A DNA stretch of 64,000 nucleotides from Sneathiella limimaris (GTDB lineage: Bacteria > Pseudomonadota > Alphaproteobacteria > Sneathiellales > Sneathiellaceae). Position numbers and translations under genes: made by a program. Under the pieces are notes generated by a model. The model did not search any database. It worked only from the letters and a program-made list of their open reading frames with translations, and was not told the DNA's origin. Location: NCBI RefSeq assembly GCF_012932565.1, contig NZ_JABBYJ010000003.1:1-64000 (forward strand), read 5' to 3'. Each line of letters starts with the position of its first letter. Position 1 is the stretch's first letter. Below, piece by piece: positions 1 to 8,066 of this stretch.

Positions 1-205
1 CCACATATTCACGCTGACAAATTACTTTCATAACTATCAAGATACGCTGCAACAACAAAAACTCGTCAACAAATTCACAAGCAATCGCCGCCCGCGCATC
101 TCTTCTTCTTATCAACAATGTAAAAGATCAACCGCCGAATAACTTCGACAAAAAAAACGCGCCGGACTTCCTGAAAACCAGAACCGTTCGACCGCGTCGT
201 TGCCA
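1..205 (-). other. rRNA operon leader (5' part of a leftward pre-16S transcript)
   Basis: Read on the minus strand, this stretch runs from just after a strong promoter toward the window edge without any credible reading frame. It contains a GACGCGGTCG block right after the promoter, a boxA-like segment reading about CTTTTACATTGTTGATAAG, then a purine-rich GAAGAAGAGATGCGCGGGCGG block. Such a layout is typical, as I remember it, of pre-16S leaders in Alphaproteobacteria. The 16S gene itself would lie left of position 1. No rRNA bases are present in the window, so this is inference from the leader alone. Confidence 0.55.
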
Positions 206-207
206 AG

Positions 208-237
208 CTTATATATTCCAGCTTGCAACCAAGTCAA
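208..237 (-). promoter_or_regulatory. Strong promoter, probably of an rRNA operon (leftward)
   Basis: On the minus strand TTGACT (237-232) is followed after 16 nt by TATATA (215-210), or after 18 nt by TATAAG (213-208). The sequence just downstream (GCAACGACGCGGTCG) resembles the initially transcribed region of alphaproteobacterial rrn operons. It points away from the patatin gene. Confidence 0.55.
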
Positions 238-477
238 CAGAAAAATTCAAATAAAAAGCGGAAACTTCAATATACCCAATTTGCAGTTTACGTACAACAA
301 AAAACGAATATTAAAACCGCAGAATTTTCTGCAGACCCCCACCGTGGCGGGAGGCGAAACATCTCCAAAAAAGGTGTTCCAGTCAAGCCCTGAAATTGAT
401 TTTTTTCTTTTTCCCCATTCGAGAGTGTTCTAAGGTCGCAGAAACCTTGGAAAATGACCATACAAGTGGAGATATAA

Positions 478-1380
478 ATGGCGGCACCAAGAATTGGTAT
501 AGCACTCGGAAGTGGCGTCGCAAGAGGCTGGGCCCATATTGGAGTGCTTCGCCGCCTAGAAAAAGAAGGAATCAAACCTGACCTCATTTGCGGAACCTCA
601 ATCGGTGCGGTGGTAGGTGGACTGTATTTAGCAGGTGAACTTGAACAGTTGGAAGAATGGGCCAGAAGCCTGGGACGAATCAGCCTGTTCCGTTTTCTGG
701 ATCTTCGTTTACGAGGTGGCAGTCTGATTTCGGGGCGTAAACTTTTTCGACTTATTGACGATGCTATTGGTGATACACAAATCGAAGATCTCCCGATCCC
801 CTTTGCCGCCATTACAACCGAACTTGGGACAGGTCACGAGATCTGGGTTCGAAAAGGGCACTTGGGAAGCGCCATCAACGCCTCTTATGCATTACCAGGA
901 CTGTTTGCGCCTGAACAGATAGATGGCCGCTGGCTAATTGACGGCGCTCTTACCAACCCGGTCCCAGTTTCAGTCTGCCGTGCTTTAGGAGCGAGACTGG
1001 TAATTGCTGTGAATTTGAACGCAGATGTCTTTGGAATGACAAATGTAGGTGAAAATGAAAGCTCTCTTGGTGCAGATGAATCTGACGAAGGGTTCCTCTC
1101 AGCAGTGTCACCGATAAACATCATGAAACATCGTTTCTTCGATAAAGAAGGAACCGAGCCAAGCATGTTTGGTGTGATGATGTCCGCGCTCAACATCGTT
1201 CAGGACCGCTTAAGTCGCTCTCGATTGGCTGGCGATCCCCCTGACGTTACAATCGCGCCAAGACTTGCCCATCGGGGTCTTTTGGAATTTGACAAAGCCG
1301 ACGAGATGATCAGAGAAGGTGAACACGCTGTGGAAAGATCCCTTCCCTTTCTCCACCACGCACTGAAAGTGCTGTCCTAA
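478..1380 (+). CDS. rssA: Patatin-like phospholipase (RssA/YchK family)
   Basis: A predicted cytoplasmic serine lipase or acyl hydrolase of 300 residues. The Ser-Asp dyad is visible: the nucleophile elbow GTSIG at residues 39-43 (Ser41) and the DGA motif at 155-157. The glycine-rich oxyanion motif GSGVARGWAH sits at 11-20. The length matches the bacterial RssA group (about 300 residues), which lacks signal peptides. GGAGATATAA in front of the ATG is a good ribosome binding site. The gene stands alone, between the leftward rRNA promoter and the convergent CBS gene. The physiological substrate in this family is not known. Confidence 0.9.
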   Translation: MAAPRIGIALGSGVARGWAHIGVLRRLEKEGIKPDLICGTSIGAVVGGLYLAGELEQLEEWARSLGRISLFRFLDLRLRGGSLISGRKLFRLIDDAIGDTQIEDLPIPFAAITTELGTGHEIWVRKGHLGSAINASYALPGLFAPEQIDGRWLIDGALTNPVPVSVCRALGARLVIAVNLNADVFGMTNVGENESSLGADESDEGFLSAVSPINIMKHRFFDKEGTEPSMFGVMMSALNIVQDRLSRSRLAGDPPDVTIAPRLAHRGLLEFDKADEMIREGEHAVERSLPFLHHALKVLS

Positions 1381-1386
1381 GGTGGA

Positions 1387-1818
1387 TTAGCCTGTCGCGA
1401 TATAGTCCCGCATAGCAGCTGCTTCGGTTTCAATTTCATCGATGCGACTTTTCACAACATCACCGATTGAGATGAACCCACTTAGCACACCTTCATCCAT
1501 AACAGGCAAATGTCGGATTCGACGTGTTGTCATAAGGGACATGACTTCATCGACTGTATCTGCAGGGGAACAGGTGATAACGTTTGATGTCATCAATTCT
1601 GATGCCTTTTTACCCAAACACCCAGACCCACTTTCAGCCAATCCACGAACAATATCTCGTTCAGAAATGACACCTTCAAGTGCTTGCCCCTCACCGACGA
1701 CTAAGACCGCACCGATACCATGCTCTTTCAGCAAGGCCGCAACTGCAGAGATCTCATCATCCGCCTTAGCTGTAATAATGTTTCCACCTTTTCCCTTCAA
1801 GATACTCGCAACGTTCAT
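1387..1818 (-). CDS. CBS-domain protein
   Basis: A 143-residue protein made of two CBS motifs (about residues 10-65 and 78-135). Recognisable pieces are GIGAVLVV, GVISERDIVRGL and RHLPVMD with GFISIGDVV. Stand-alone CBS pairs bind adenine nucleotides and sense energy state, usually by contacting a partner protein; no partner is adjacent. I start it at the ATG at 1818, because AGGAGG lies 6 nt upstream. An in-frame start 33 nt further upstream lacks such a site. It converges on the patatin gene with only 6 bp between stops. Confidence 0.88.
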   Translation of the reverse strand: MNVASILKGKGGNIITAKADDEISAVAALLKEHGIGAVLVVGEGQALEGVISERDIVRGLAESGSGCLGKKASELMTSNVITCSPADTVDEVMSLMTTRRIRHLPVMDEGVLSGFISIGDVVKSRIDEIETEAAAMRDYIATG

Positions 1819-1928
1819 TACCGGCCTCCTACCCATCGATGGAAGTAACACTTAATCAGAAATCCAGAATAGCACCATTATTCAGTTTTCTCAAATATAT
1901 GAGTTTTGCAATGATGTTCAAAATCGAA

Positions 1929-2660
1929 CTAGTCTTCTGCATCTTCCTCATCAGCGCGATCTTCAGGTGGACCAACGACGATGGTAACTTCTCCCTTTAT
2001 CTTCTGGCCTTCTAAATCCTGAATGACGTCTTCAATTGTCCCCCTGTGTATTTTTTCAAACTTCTTAGTCAATTCTACACAGACGGCTACTTTCCGATTG
2101 CCTAGCACTTCTTGCGCGATCTTCAAGATTTTACAAACCCGAAAAGGAGATTCAAAGAAAGCAATGGCCCCGGGCGTTTCAGCATATGCAGCAAAGGCTT
2201 TGCGCTGACGACCTGGACGCCTTGGAAGAAACCCTAGAAAACTGAACGCTGGGATCGGTAACCCAGAAACCATCAAAGCCGTGATCACAGCACTCGGTCC
2301 CGGCAAAGCTTCAACTCGAAACCCATTCTCAATACACGCGGTCGCCGCCCGCTGTCCCGGATCACTAATTCCTGGCGCTCCTGCATCTGAAGTGAGCCCA
2401 ACAGAGTATCCATCCCGTAAAAGCGAGAGGATGCGACCAACCGCTCGCTCTTCATTATGCGCATGACACGAAAAGATAATCTTCGGGCTATTCAACTCAT
2501 ACCGTTCAAAAATCTTCCGGGTATGTCGGGTATCTTCACAGGCAAGAGCGTCAACCCCTTGCAGTATCCTAACGGTTCGATAGGACAGATCTTCCAGATT
2601 TCCAATGGGCGTGGGGATTAAAAAGAGCGTAGGCTCGTCTGCAATATTCATATCTTCCAT
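1929..2660 (-). CDS. rsmI: 16S rRNA (cytidine1402-2'-O)-methyltransferase
   Basis: RsmI uses S-adenosylmethionine to 2'-O-methylate C1402 in the decoding centre of 16S rRNA. The tetrapyrrole-methylase fold is evident from the N-terminal LIPTPIGNLEDLSYR, the ACEDTRHTRK block, the glycine-rich SDAGAPGISDPG and the ALPGPSA segment. The length (243 residues from the ATG at 2660) is a little short of the usual 280, ending in an acidic tail. The start is uncertain between 2660 and 2651; no clear ribosome binding site decides it. It is divergent from the acetyltransferase gene. The common neighbour yraN is absent. Confidence 0.9.
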   Translation of the reverse strand: MEDMNIADEPTLFLIPTPIGNLEDLSYRTVRILQGVDALACEDTRHTRKIFERYELNSPKIIFSCHAHNEERAVGRILSLLRDGYSVGLTSDAGAPGISDPGQRAATACIENGFRVEALPGPSAVITALMVSGLPIPAFSFLGFLPRRPGRQRKAFAAYAETPGAIAFFESPFRVCKILKIAQEVLGNRKVAVCVELTKKFEKIHRGTIEDVIQDLEGQKIKGEVTIVVGPPEDRADEEDAED

Positions 2661-2739
2661 GCAGATGTGATACTCTTTTATGGGACAATGCTGCAACCAA
2701 AAGCGTGGGGGAACCTATTAATTGGATCAGAAAACCGGG

Positions 2740-3240
2740 ATGACTAATGATATCAAAATTTCAAACATTGAAAATGATCGCTCAGAGGAGATCTTCCAAC
2801 TCCATAAGCAGGAATTTCCAACCATTAGCGAAGCAAATTTGGTTCTCCAATTAGAAAACGATAAAGATGTCGTCCTTTCACTTGGCGCAACCAGGAACCA
2901 TCAGTTAATCGGTCATCTCGTACTCTCACGCATGCGAGCTCCGTTTCCGGCTTTAGGGATGGCCCCAATTTCTATCGATAAAAACAACCGAAGGCAGGGA
3001 ATTGCCAGCTTATTAATCCGTCACGCAATTAAATATTCACAAGCCCAAAACTGGAGTGGGATCTTTGTGCTGGGCGAGCCAAATTTCTATCAAAGATTTG
3101 GATTTTCAACGTCAGCAGCTAAAGACTTTATATGCCCTTTCAGCGGACCCTACTTTATGTATCTGCCTCTCACAGAACTTCCAAAAGGTTTGGAGCGAGC
3201 CAAAATCAACTATGCGAAAGCGTTTGATGGATTAGCTTAA
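2740..3240 (+). CDS. GNAT-family N-acetyltransferase (YhbS-like)
   Basis: An acetyl-CoA-dependent acyltransferase of 166 residues. The GNAT core is visible in the middle: LGMAPISIDKNNRRQGIASL carries the R/QxxGxG/A acetyl-CoA loop (NRRQGIA) and is followed by GIFVLGEPNFYQRFGF, a signature of the YhbS-type subgroup. The acceptor substrate cannot be told. I chose the ATG at 2740 over the TTG at 2722; neither has a strong ribosome binding site. The stop overlaps the convergent LysR gene by 4 bp. Confidence 0.85.
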   Translation: MTNDIKISNIENDRSEEIFQLHKQEFPTISEANLVLQLENDKDVVLSLGATRNHQLIGHLVLSRMRAPFPALGMAPISIDKNNRRQGIASLLIRHAIKYSQAQNWSGIFVLGEPNFYQRFGFSTSAAKDFICPFSGPYFMYLPLTELPKGLERAKINYAKAFDGLA

Positions 3241-4148
3241 CTTTCTTTCACCAAAATAGCTTCTGCCGCTGCAATCAACTGAGACTTAAGCCAAGCATGT
3301 AGCTTGGAATTTTCGGCGCGGGCATGCCAATAAAGCTGCAAGTCCAATGAAGGAGCAGGGAAAGGAAGTGGGAATATTTTGCAATTGTAAAGAGCCGCCA
3401 ACTTTGAAGGAGCTGCCAAAACCAGGTCTGTATTATCTAACATAGCAAACGCCGCTTGATGGTGTTGCAACCGAACCACCCGCTTTCGGATCTTCCCTAG
3501 CCTGCCAAGCCCAATATCCGCGACGCCGCCCCCTCTTCGCCGATAAGATACATGGATATGTTCACATGATAAGAAGTCATCAAGATCCAAAGACGTTTGG
3601 CTTGCCAGTGGATGATTATGAGATACAGCACAAACTTGATGATCCTGCATTAATGGAATTTGGTGAATATTTTCCTCTAGTGGCATTGGGATATCAATCG
3701 CAAAATCCACTTCATTGGCCGCAAGCTTCGTTGGAATACTGACACGTTCCAACTGAAAAACCTGAACCGACAAGTTTGGTGCCTCAGCTCTCAATCGCTT
3801 AACAAACTCTGGAACAATAATGGTTTCAGCGATATCACCAGCACTTAACCTGACTACTTTTTCTGCACGTATTGGGCTGAATTCCTGCTCTTCTCTTATT
3901 GAGCCCTGCATCAATTTCAAAGCACCTCGGATAGGCCCGATAAGCTCCTCGGCTCTAGCAGTGGGGTTCATCCTTTTATCAACATGAATAAAAAGAGGGT
4001 CATCGACCAGATCCCGAAGTCGCGCCAAAGCATTGCTGACGGCGGGCTGACTTTTATTTAATTGCTCTGCCGCTCGCGTGATGCTTCCGGTTTCATAAAT
4101 CACCTGAAAGACTGGAAACAAGTTCAAATCGATTTTCTGTAAATCCAT
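3237..4148 (-). CDS. LysR-family transcriptional regulator
   Basis: A 303-residue LysR regulator. The N-terminal winged helix is clear (SITRAAEQLNKSQPAVSNAL, about residues 22-41), followed by a linker helix and an effector-binding domain from about residue 90. It is transcribed divergently from an acyl-CoA dehydrogenase gene, and the 103-bp spacer contains a dyad with the LysR T-N11-A core. By the usual logic of the family it should control that gene and itself. The effector is probably a metabolite or acyl-CoA of the dehydrogenase pathway (inference). Confidence 0.9.
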   Translation of the reverse strand: MDLQKIDLNLFPVFQVIYETGSITRAAEQLNKSQPAVSNALARLRDLVDDPLFIHVDKRMNPTARAEELIGPIRGALKLMQGSIREEQEFSPIRAEKVVRLSAGDIAETIIVPEFVKRLRAEAPNLSVQVFQLERVSIPTKLAANEVDFAIDIPMPLEENIHQIPLMQDHQVCAVSHNHPLASQTSLDLDDFLSCEHIHVSYRRRGGGVADIGLGRLGKIRKRVVRLQHHQAAFAMLDNTDLVLAAPSKLAALYNCKIFPLPFPAPSLDLQLYWHARAENSKLHAWLKSQLIAAAEAILVKES

Positions 4149-4165
4149 AATTATTCACTTTATCA

Positions 4166-4186
4166 ATACTTATATATAACTAGTAT
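4166..4186. promoter_or_regulatory. LysR-type operator (ATACT-N11-AGTAT)
   Basis: The dyad ATACT (4166-4170) and AGTAT (4182-4186) is separated by 11 bp, giving the T-N11-A core of LysR boxes. It lies in the spacer between the divergent LysR and acyl-CoA dehydrogenase genes. The assignment rests on motif and position only. Confidence 0.5.
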
Positions 4187-4251
4187 AAATTTTATTTATG
4201 GATTTGACAGCAATATACTGCTCGCAATTTCAATTCCAAAAGAGGAACACG

Positions 4252-5451
4252 ATGAGCAGTAAAGCTGAAGACCTAAAATTACGTGTAGAAGCCTTTATGA
4301 ATGAACATGTTTATGCAGCTGAAGCTGCGTACCATGATCATGTTGAGAATTCCGGTGATCGGTGGAGCATCCCGCCAATTATGGAAGAGCTAAAAGAAAA
4401 AGCTAAATCCCAAGGCCTTTGGAATCTCTTTTTGGCTGAATTTGATGAGTATGGCTCAGGCCTCACCAATCGGGAATATGCGCCTCTCGCTGAACTTATG
4501 GGACGCTCACAGATTGGAGCCGAATGCTTTAACTGTAGCGCACCTGACACAGGAAATATGGAAGTGTTAGCGCGCTACGGTACGGAGGAACAAAAGGAAA
4601 AGTGGCTTATTCCACTTTTGAACGGTGAAATTCGCTCCGCCTTCGCAATGACCGAACCTGCTGTGGCTTCATCTGATGCTACCAATATTGAGTGCTCTAT
4701 TGTTCGTGATGGTGACGAATATGTCATCAACGGTCGCAAATGGTGGATCAGTGGTGCGCCCGATCCGAGATGTAAAATCTTTATCCTCATGGGGAAAACA
4801 AATCCTGATGCAGCTAGGCATCAACAACAATCCCAAATCCTTGTTCCCAGAGACACACCTGGTGTTACCATTATTCGTCCAATGAAAGTTTTTGGCTCTG
4901 ATGACGCGCCTCACGGGCATGCCGAAATAGACTTTAAAGATGTCCGCGTTCCTGTCAGTAATCTAATTGGGGAAGAAGGTGGCGGTTTTGCCATCGCTCA
5001 GGGAAGGTTAGGCCCTGGTCGAATTCATCATTGCATGCGACTGATTGGGTGTGCACAACGTGCGCTCGAACTCATGTGTCAGCGGGTTGAAAGCCGCGTC
5101 GCATTTGGCAAAAAGCTGAGTGAGCAAGGCTCAATTCGTGAAGATATTGCCAAATCTATATGCGAGATTGAGCAAGCCCGTCTCCTCACCTTCTCTGCAG
5201 CAGAGAAAATGGATCGCGGTACCTATAAAGATGCAAAAGACATCATCGCCATGATTAAAATCGTTGCTCCCACTATGGCTCAGACTGTCATTGATAGAGC
5301 CATGCAGGCTCACGGTGCAATGGGTCTTAGCCAAGACACATTTTTGGCAGAAGCGTTCGCTTACGCCCGTACCATTCGCTTTGCGGATGGACCTGATCAG
5401 GTTCACATGAACTCTCTTGGAAAACAGATCATTCAAAGATACGGTCAATAA
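4252..5451 (+). CDS. Acyl-CoA dehydrogenase (ACAD10/11-like)
   Basis: An FAD-dependent acyl-CoA dehydrogenase of 399 residues. The N-terminal helical domain carries [17 protein letters not shown], the middle beta domain [14 protein letters not shown], with GRKWWISGA, and the C-terminal helical domain SRVAFGKKL and [11 protein letters not shown]. The last motif is typical of the ACAD10/11-like subgroup, which handles branched or hydroxylated long acyl-CoAs; the actual substrate is unknown. The ATG at 4252 has AGAGGAA just upstream and is preferred to the in-frame ATG at 4198. A strong intrinsic terminator follows, so this is a single-gene transcript. Confidence 0.9.
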   Translation: MSSKAEDLKLRVEAFMNEHVYAAEAAYHDHVENSGDRWSIPPIMEELKEKAKSQGLWNLFLAEFDEYGSGLTNREYAPLAELMGRSQIGAECFNCSAPDTGNMEVLARYGTEEQKEKWLIPLLNGEIRSAFAMTEPAVASSDATNIECSIVRDGDEYVINGRKWWISGAPDPRCKIFILMGKTNPDAARHQQQSQILVPRDTPGVTIIRPMKVFGSDDAPHGHAEIDFKDVRVPVSNLIGEEGGGFAIAQGRLGPGRIHHCMRLIGCAQRALELMCQRVESRVAFGKKLSEQGSIREDIAKSICEIEQARLLTFSAAEKMDRGTYKDAKDIIAMIKIVAPTMAQTVIDRAMQAHGAMGLSQDTFLAEAFAYARTIRFADGPDQVHMNSLGKQIIQRYGQ

Positions 5452-5484
5452 GACCCTCTGTTCCAAAAACATGATCCGATAAAA

Positions 5485-5507
5485 GGGCTCTTCGGAGCCC
5501 TTTTTTA
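5485..5507 (+). terminator. Intrinsic terminator of the acyl-CoA dehydrogenase gene
   Basis: GGGCTC-TTCG-GAGCCC followed by TTTTTT; a UUCG tetraloop makes this a very stable hairpin. Confidence 0.9.
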
Positions 5508-5527
5508 TTCTGCACAATAACAATAAA

Positions 5528-5560
5528 AGAAAAAACCCTTGTCCTAGTGGACAAGGGTTT
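5528..5560 (-). terminator. Intrinsic terminator for a leftward transcript
   Basis: A perfect 12-bp stem (AAACCCTTGTCC at 5533-5544, GGACAAGGGTTT at 5549-5560) is followed on the minus strand by TTTTTTCTTTT. No recognised gene is read into it from the right, which suggests a non-coding or very small leftward gene. Confidence 0.75.
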
Positions 5561-5805
5561 CCAGATCGTCAGGCCATTTTATTTTTATTTATGCCTAGGC
5601 CTTGGCATCTTATTATTTCAATCCGGAAACAGGTTCTGCTGATAATGCAGCACAGTTACGGATCTTTTTGGAAGATAAGGCATCGGACTGCTTGCCTCTG
5701 TCTTGCAACAAGACACCTTCCAAATCACTGACAGTTTCCTCTCAAAGAGAAATAGGAGACAGTTTTGACCAATCCCGAGTCTTTCCGCCCAGTTCGTTGA
5801 TCTGG
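5528..5805 (-). ncRNA. Candidate leftward small RNA (unassigned)
   Basis: A TTGTCA-N17-TAATAT promoter at 5839-5811 and the strong terminator at 5560-5528 define a leftward transcript of about 280 nt. No reading frame with a start codon and ribosome binding site resembles a known protein: the best 73-codon frame looks random in composition. Local hairpins such as GTCTTG-TTG-CAAGAC and TGCC...GGCA suggest a structured RNA. I do not recognise the family. This is inference from promoter and terminator only. Confidence 0.4.
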
Positions 5806-5810
5806 TTCCG

Positions 5811-5855
5811 ATATTAACAATGTTTTTTCGAAATGACAAATTGTCATTTTTGACA
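5811..5855. promoter_or_regulatory. Promoter with overlapping TGACA/TGTCA palindromes
   Basis: The 19-bp inverted repeat AAATGACAA-A-TTGTCATTT (5831-5849) overlaps the -35 box of the leftward promoter, and a third half-site TGACA follows at 5851-5855, 4 bp from the TGTCA at 5842-5846. This looks like an operator for a dimeric repressor. No regulator with this site is recognisable in the window. Confidence 0.45.
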
Positions 5856-6379
5856 TTTCATCATTTTTTAACCCTTCAAGCAATTCAATTACCGAAACAC
5901 TCTATTTTTCATACATTTAGTTACCCAAATCCAATTATAAATTTTCCAATAAATTCAAACCTGATTTTCTAACCATCTGGTCAATTTTTCTATATAAGAG
6001 GGATAAGAAATCTTATTTCACCACAATAAAGTGTATCTCAACATTCCAAAACTCAGCAAAACTGTACTTTTTCATTGATTCTATCATTCATGAATGTTTT
6101 TACTCTGATTTCTCGCCCTCCCCAACTTACATCTAACCGGCATAAACTTGCCGCGCGGCAAAATTGGCCTAGATAGATCAAGATAGTTTTTACCCACGTT
6201 ACTTTAGTTACAGATCCGTCTGCATCGTTTCCGTCGATCGGTCAGAGATAGAGAATCCCACTCAAATCTTTGAGTTCAAAAGGTTTCACCTACTTCCGAC
6301 AGCACAAACAAAGGAAAATGATGCAACCGGGCTACGATTGGCACGAAGACTGCAAAGAGTGTGGCATGTAATTTTATTC
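5856..6379. other. AT-rich intergenic region upstream of the PilZ gene
   Basis: About 520 bp without a credible gene in any frame. It is AT-rich up to about 6100 and more balanced after that. It holds the perfect 14-bp palindrome TTGCCGCGCGGCAA at 6148-6161, which could also place a -35 (TTGCCG) 16 nt before TAGATA. The remaining sequence gives no recognisable signal. Confidence 0.5.
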
Positions 6380-6742
6380 ATGGAGGAAGAAGTGCTTCAC
6401 ACACCCCAACTCAACCAATCAGTACCAAATCGTTTTGAGCAGCGGGACTCCTATCGGGTTTCCAACCCAGTCCTTCAGGTAGAGATTGATGGAACATATT
6501 ACACGACGGTAAACTGGTCTCTAAACGGTCTGCTCATTGACGGTTTGATCAAGGGTGTAGATCTAGATAGCGATGTGTCTGGAACTTTTGGTCCTAATCA
6601 ATCACCAGAAATCTGTCGCTTCGCAGGCCGCATAGTCCGTATCGATCTAAAGAGCAAACAAATGGCAATCGAGTTGGATGGCTGCAGCAAAGAAGTGGCC
6701 GCCTTACTTCCGTTTTGGGTTCTCAAATACGGCACTAAGTAG
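6380..6742 (+). CDS. PilZ-domain protein
   Basis: A protein of about 120 residues consisting of one PilZ domain, the usual c-di-GMP receptor. The RxxxR-type motif is seen as RDSYRV near residue 25 and the (D/N)xSxxG motif as NWSLNG about 22 residues later, so both ligand-binding motifs are kept. Such single-domain proteins link c-di-GMP to motility, exopolysaccharide or transport. The start is uncertain: the ATG at 6380 lacks a ribosome binding site, while the in-frame GTG at 6392 has GGAGG 5 nt upstream. It stands alone behind a long upstream region. Confidence 0.8.
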   Translation: MEEEVLHTPQLNQSVPNRFEQRDSYRVSNPVLQVEIDGTYYTTVNWSLNGLLIDGLIKGVDLDSDVSGTFGPNQSPEICRFAGRIVRIDLKSKQMAIELDGCSKEVAALLPFWVLKYGTK

Positions 6743-6759
6743 ATCAGCAGAGCTTGGCA

Positions 6760-6780
6760 ACGGTGGCAGTTCGCCACCGT
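6760..6780. terminator. Hairpin between convergent genes
   Basis: ACGGTGGC-AGTTC-GCCACCGT, an 8-bp stem between the stops of the PilZ and glycosyltransferase genes. It lacks a U-tract on either strand, so termination here is only a suggestion. Confidence 0.4.
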
Positions 6781-6785
6781 ATACG

Positions 6786-8012
6786 TCAGGTCATAAGACT
6801 GTTAACCTTCTCAATCACAGTTTGGCGTCCTTGTGTCCAATTGCCCATCGCTAACATCTCAGACACGCCCTTTGAATTCGCACGAGCCTGCTCATTCACC
6901 AATGCCTTTTCCAGAAGTTTTGTAAACTTTGCTTTTTCTATCGTTTGCTTAATTGCTAGCGCCACGCCATGGCGAGCCATAAGGAAACTGTTTAACGCGG
7001 TTTCCGAATGATTGGGGAACGTGATTTGCGGCCGCCCTGTCATCAAACATGAGGTCGAGAGACCAGCGCCCCCTGAATGAATGACCAAGGAACTGTTGGG
7101 CAAGATCTTCGTGAGATCCCCAGGCCTATCAAGCATAGTGATCTTATCGCTTTGATACTTTTGACGCACAGCTGAGGCCGCATCTCGCAGATATACCGTT
7201 GCCTTAACATGAAGGGACTTTAGCGACTCCAGTATAAAGTTATCCCTACCAGCCTCATGGGCCATGTAGAGAAAAACTTGAGGTTCAGAGGGAAAGGCAG
7301 CAGGTTTTAGACATTCCTCTAACGGCCCGACTTGAGGCTGTTGCCGAAAACGGTCATAGGGATCTAATTGCGGGACCGTGCACACAAACTGGCCGTCAGC
7401 ATCAAAAATTTCGGGCAAGACAGTCAACTGTTTGCATCCATTCTCTTTCAAGACAGAATTAAGGGAATCCATCAATGCTTTCTGAGAAACAATGGGTTTC
7501 CCTTTTGCGATTACTGCAGGAAATTCAGGAAGATGCGAAGGAGGAAGCGTGAATCCGTTTCCAATGTTTATAAGCGGATACCGGCCCCTGGCTGACATGC
7601 TCAGCGTTGGGCTATGATCAGCAATAATTACATCTGGTTTCACAAAATCTATAAGATCACACCAACCGCTTAGATAAGCAGCGAAAATCTCTCTGAAACC
7701 GAACCCTTGCCGCGCCATCACATCTGCATAAGATGGCGTTGCTAAATGCTTAATCTTTTCGGATGTCGGGTTACTCCAGAAGGGAGCTTGAACTACTTTA
7801 TAGGGCCTATCCCCAATCGCTTTTTTGGATTGAACCAGGTTTCGAACAGCAAAAACGATCTCATGCCCTTGTCTTTCTAACTGATCGGCCAATCGCAACA
7901 TCGGATATACATGGCCCAAATTTGCGCCAAACTCTGATCCAAACAGAACTAATCCCAAAATGCCCCCAAATTCTTGCCCAGTTAAGTCAAAGACTTTACC
8001 GAAGAGATTCAA
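6786..8012 (-). CDS. UGT/MGT-type glycosyltransferase (GT1 family)
   Basis: A GT-B-fold glycosyltransferase of about 400 residues related to macrolide and glucuronosyl transferases. The N-terminal GSEFGANLGHVYPMLRLADQ holds the acceptor-side motif with the catalytic-type His, and the C-terminal donor-binding motif is HSGGAGLSTSCLMTGRPQI. The sugar donor is probably a UDP-hexose and the acceptor is unknown. The first 18 residues before GILGLVLFG are atypical, so translation may begin at an internal TTG. It is divergent from the D-threonine aldolase-like gene with about 54 bp between. Confidence 0.8.
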   Translation of the reverse strand: MNLFGKVFDLTGQEFGGILGLVLFGSEFGANLGHVYPMLRLADQLERQGHEIVFAVRNLVQSKKAIGDRPYKVVQAPFWSNPTSEKIKHLATPSYADVMARQGFGFREIFAAYLSGWCDLIDFVKPDVIIADHSPTLSMSARGRYPLINIGNGFTLPPSHLPEFPAVIAKGKPIVSQKALMDSLNSVLKENGCKQLTVLPEIFDADGQFVCTVPQLDPYDRFRQQPQVGPLEECLKPAAFPSEPQVFLYMAHEAGRDNFILESLKSLHVKATVYLRDAASAVRQKYQSDKITMLDRPGDLTKILPNSSLVIHSGGAGLSTSCLMTGRPQITFPNHSETALNSFLMARHGVALAIKQTIEKAKFTKLLEKALVNEQARANSKGVSEMLAMGNWTQGRQTVIEKVNSLMT

Positions 8013-8066
8013 TCATTGATTATCGGGAAAAGCAAGAGACCTCCAAAGCCGAGAAAGTTATGTAAT

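Noticed and set aside
288-812. A 174-codon leftward frame overlapping the patatin gene
   Set aside because: Antisense to a clear patatin gene and Arg/Ser/Pro-rich shadow composition.
5618-5839. A 73-codon leftward frame in the 5.5-5.9 kb gap
   Set aside because: Starts upstream of the predicted transcript start and has no motif or protein-like composition; treated as non-coding.
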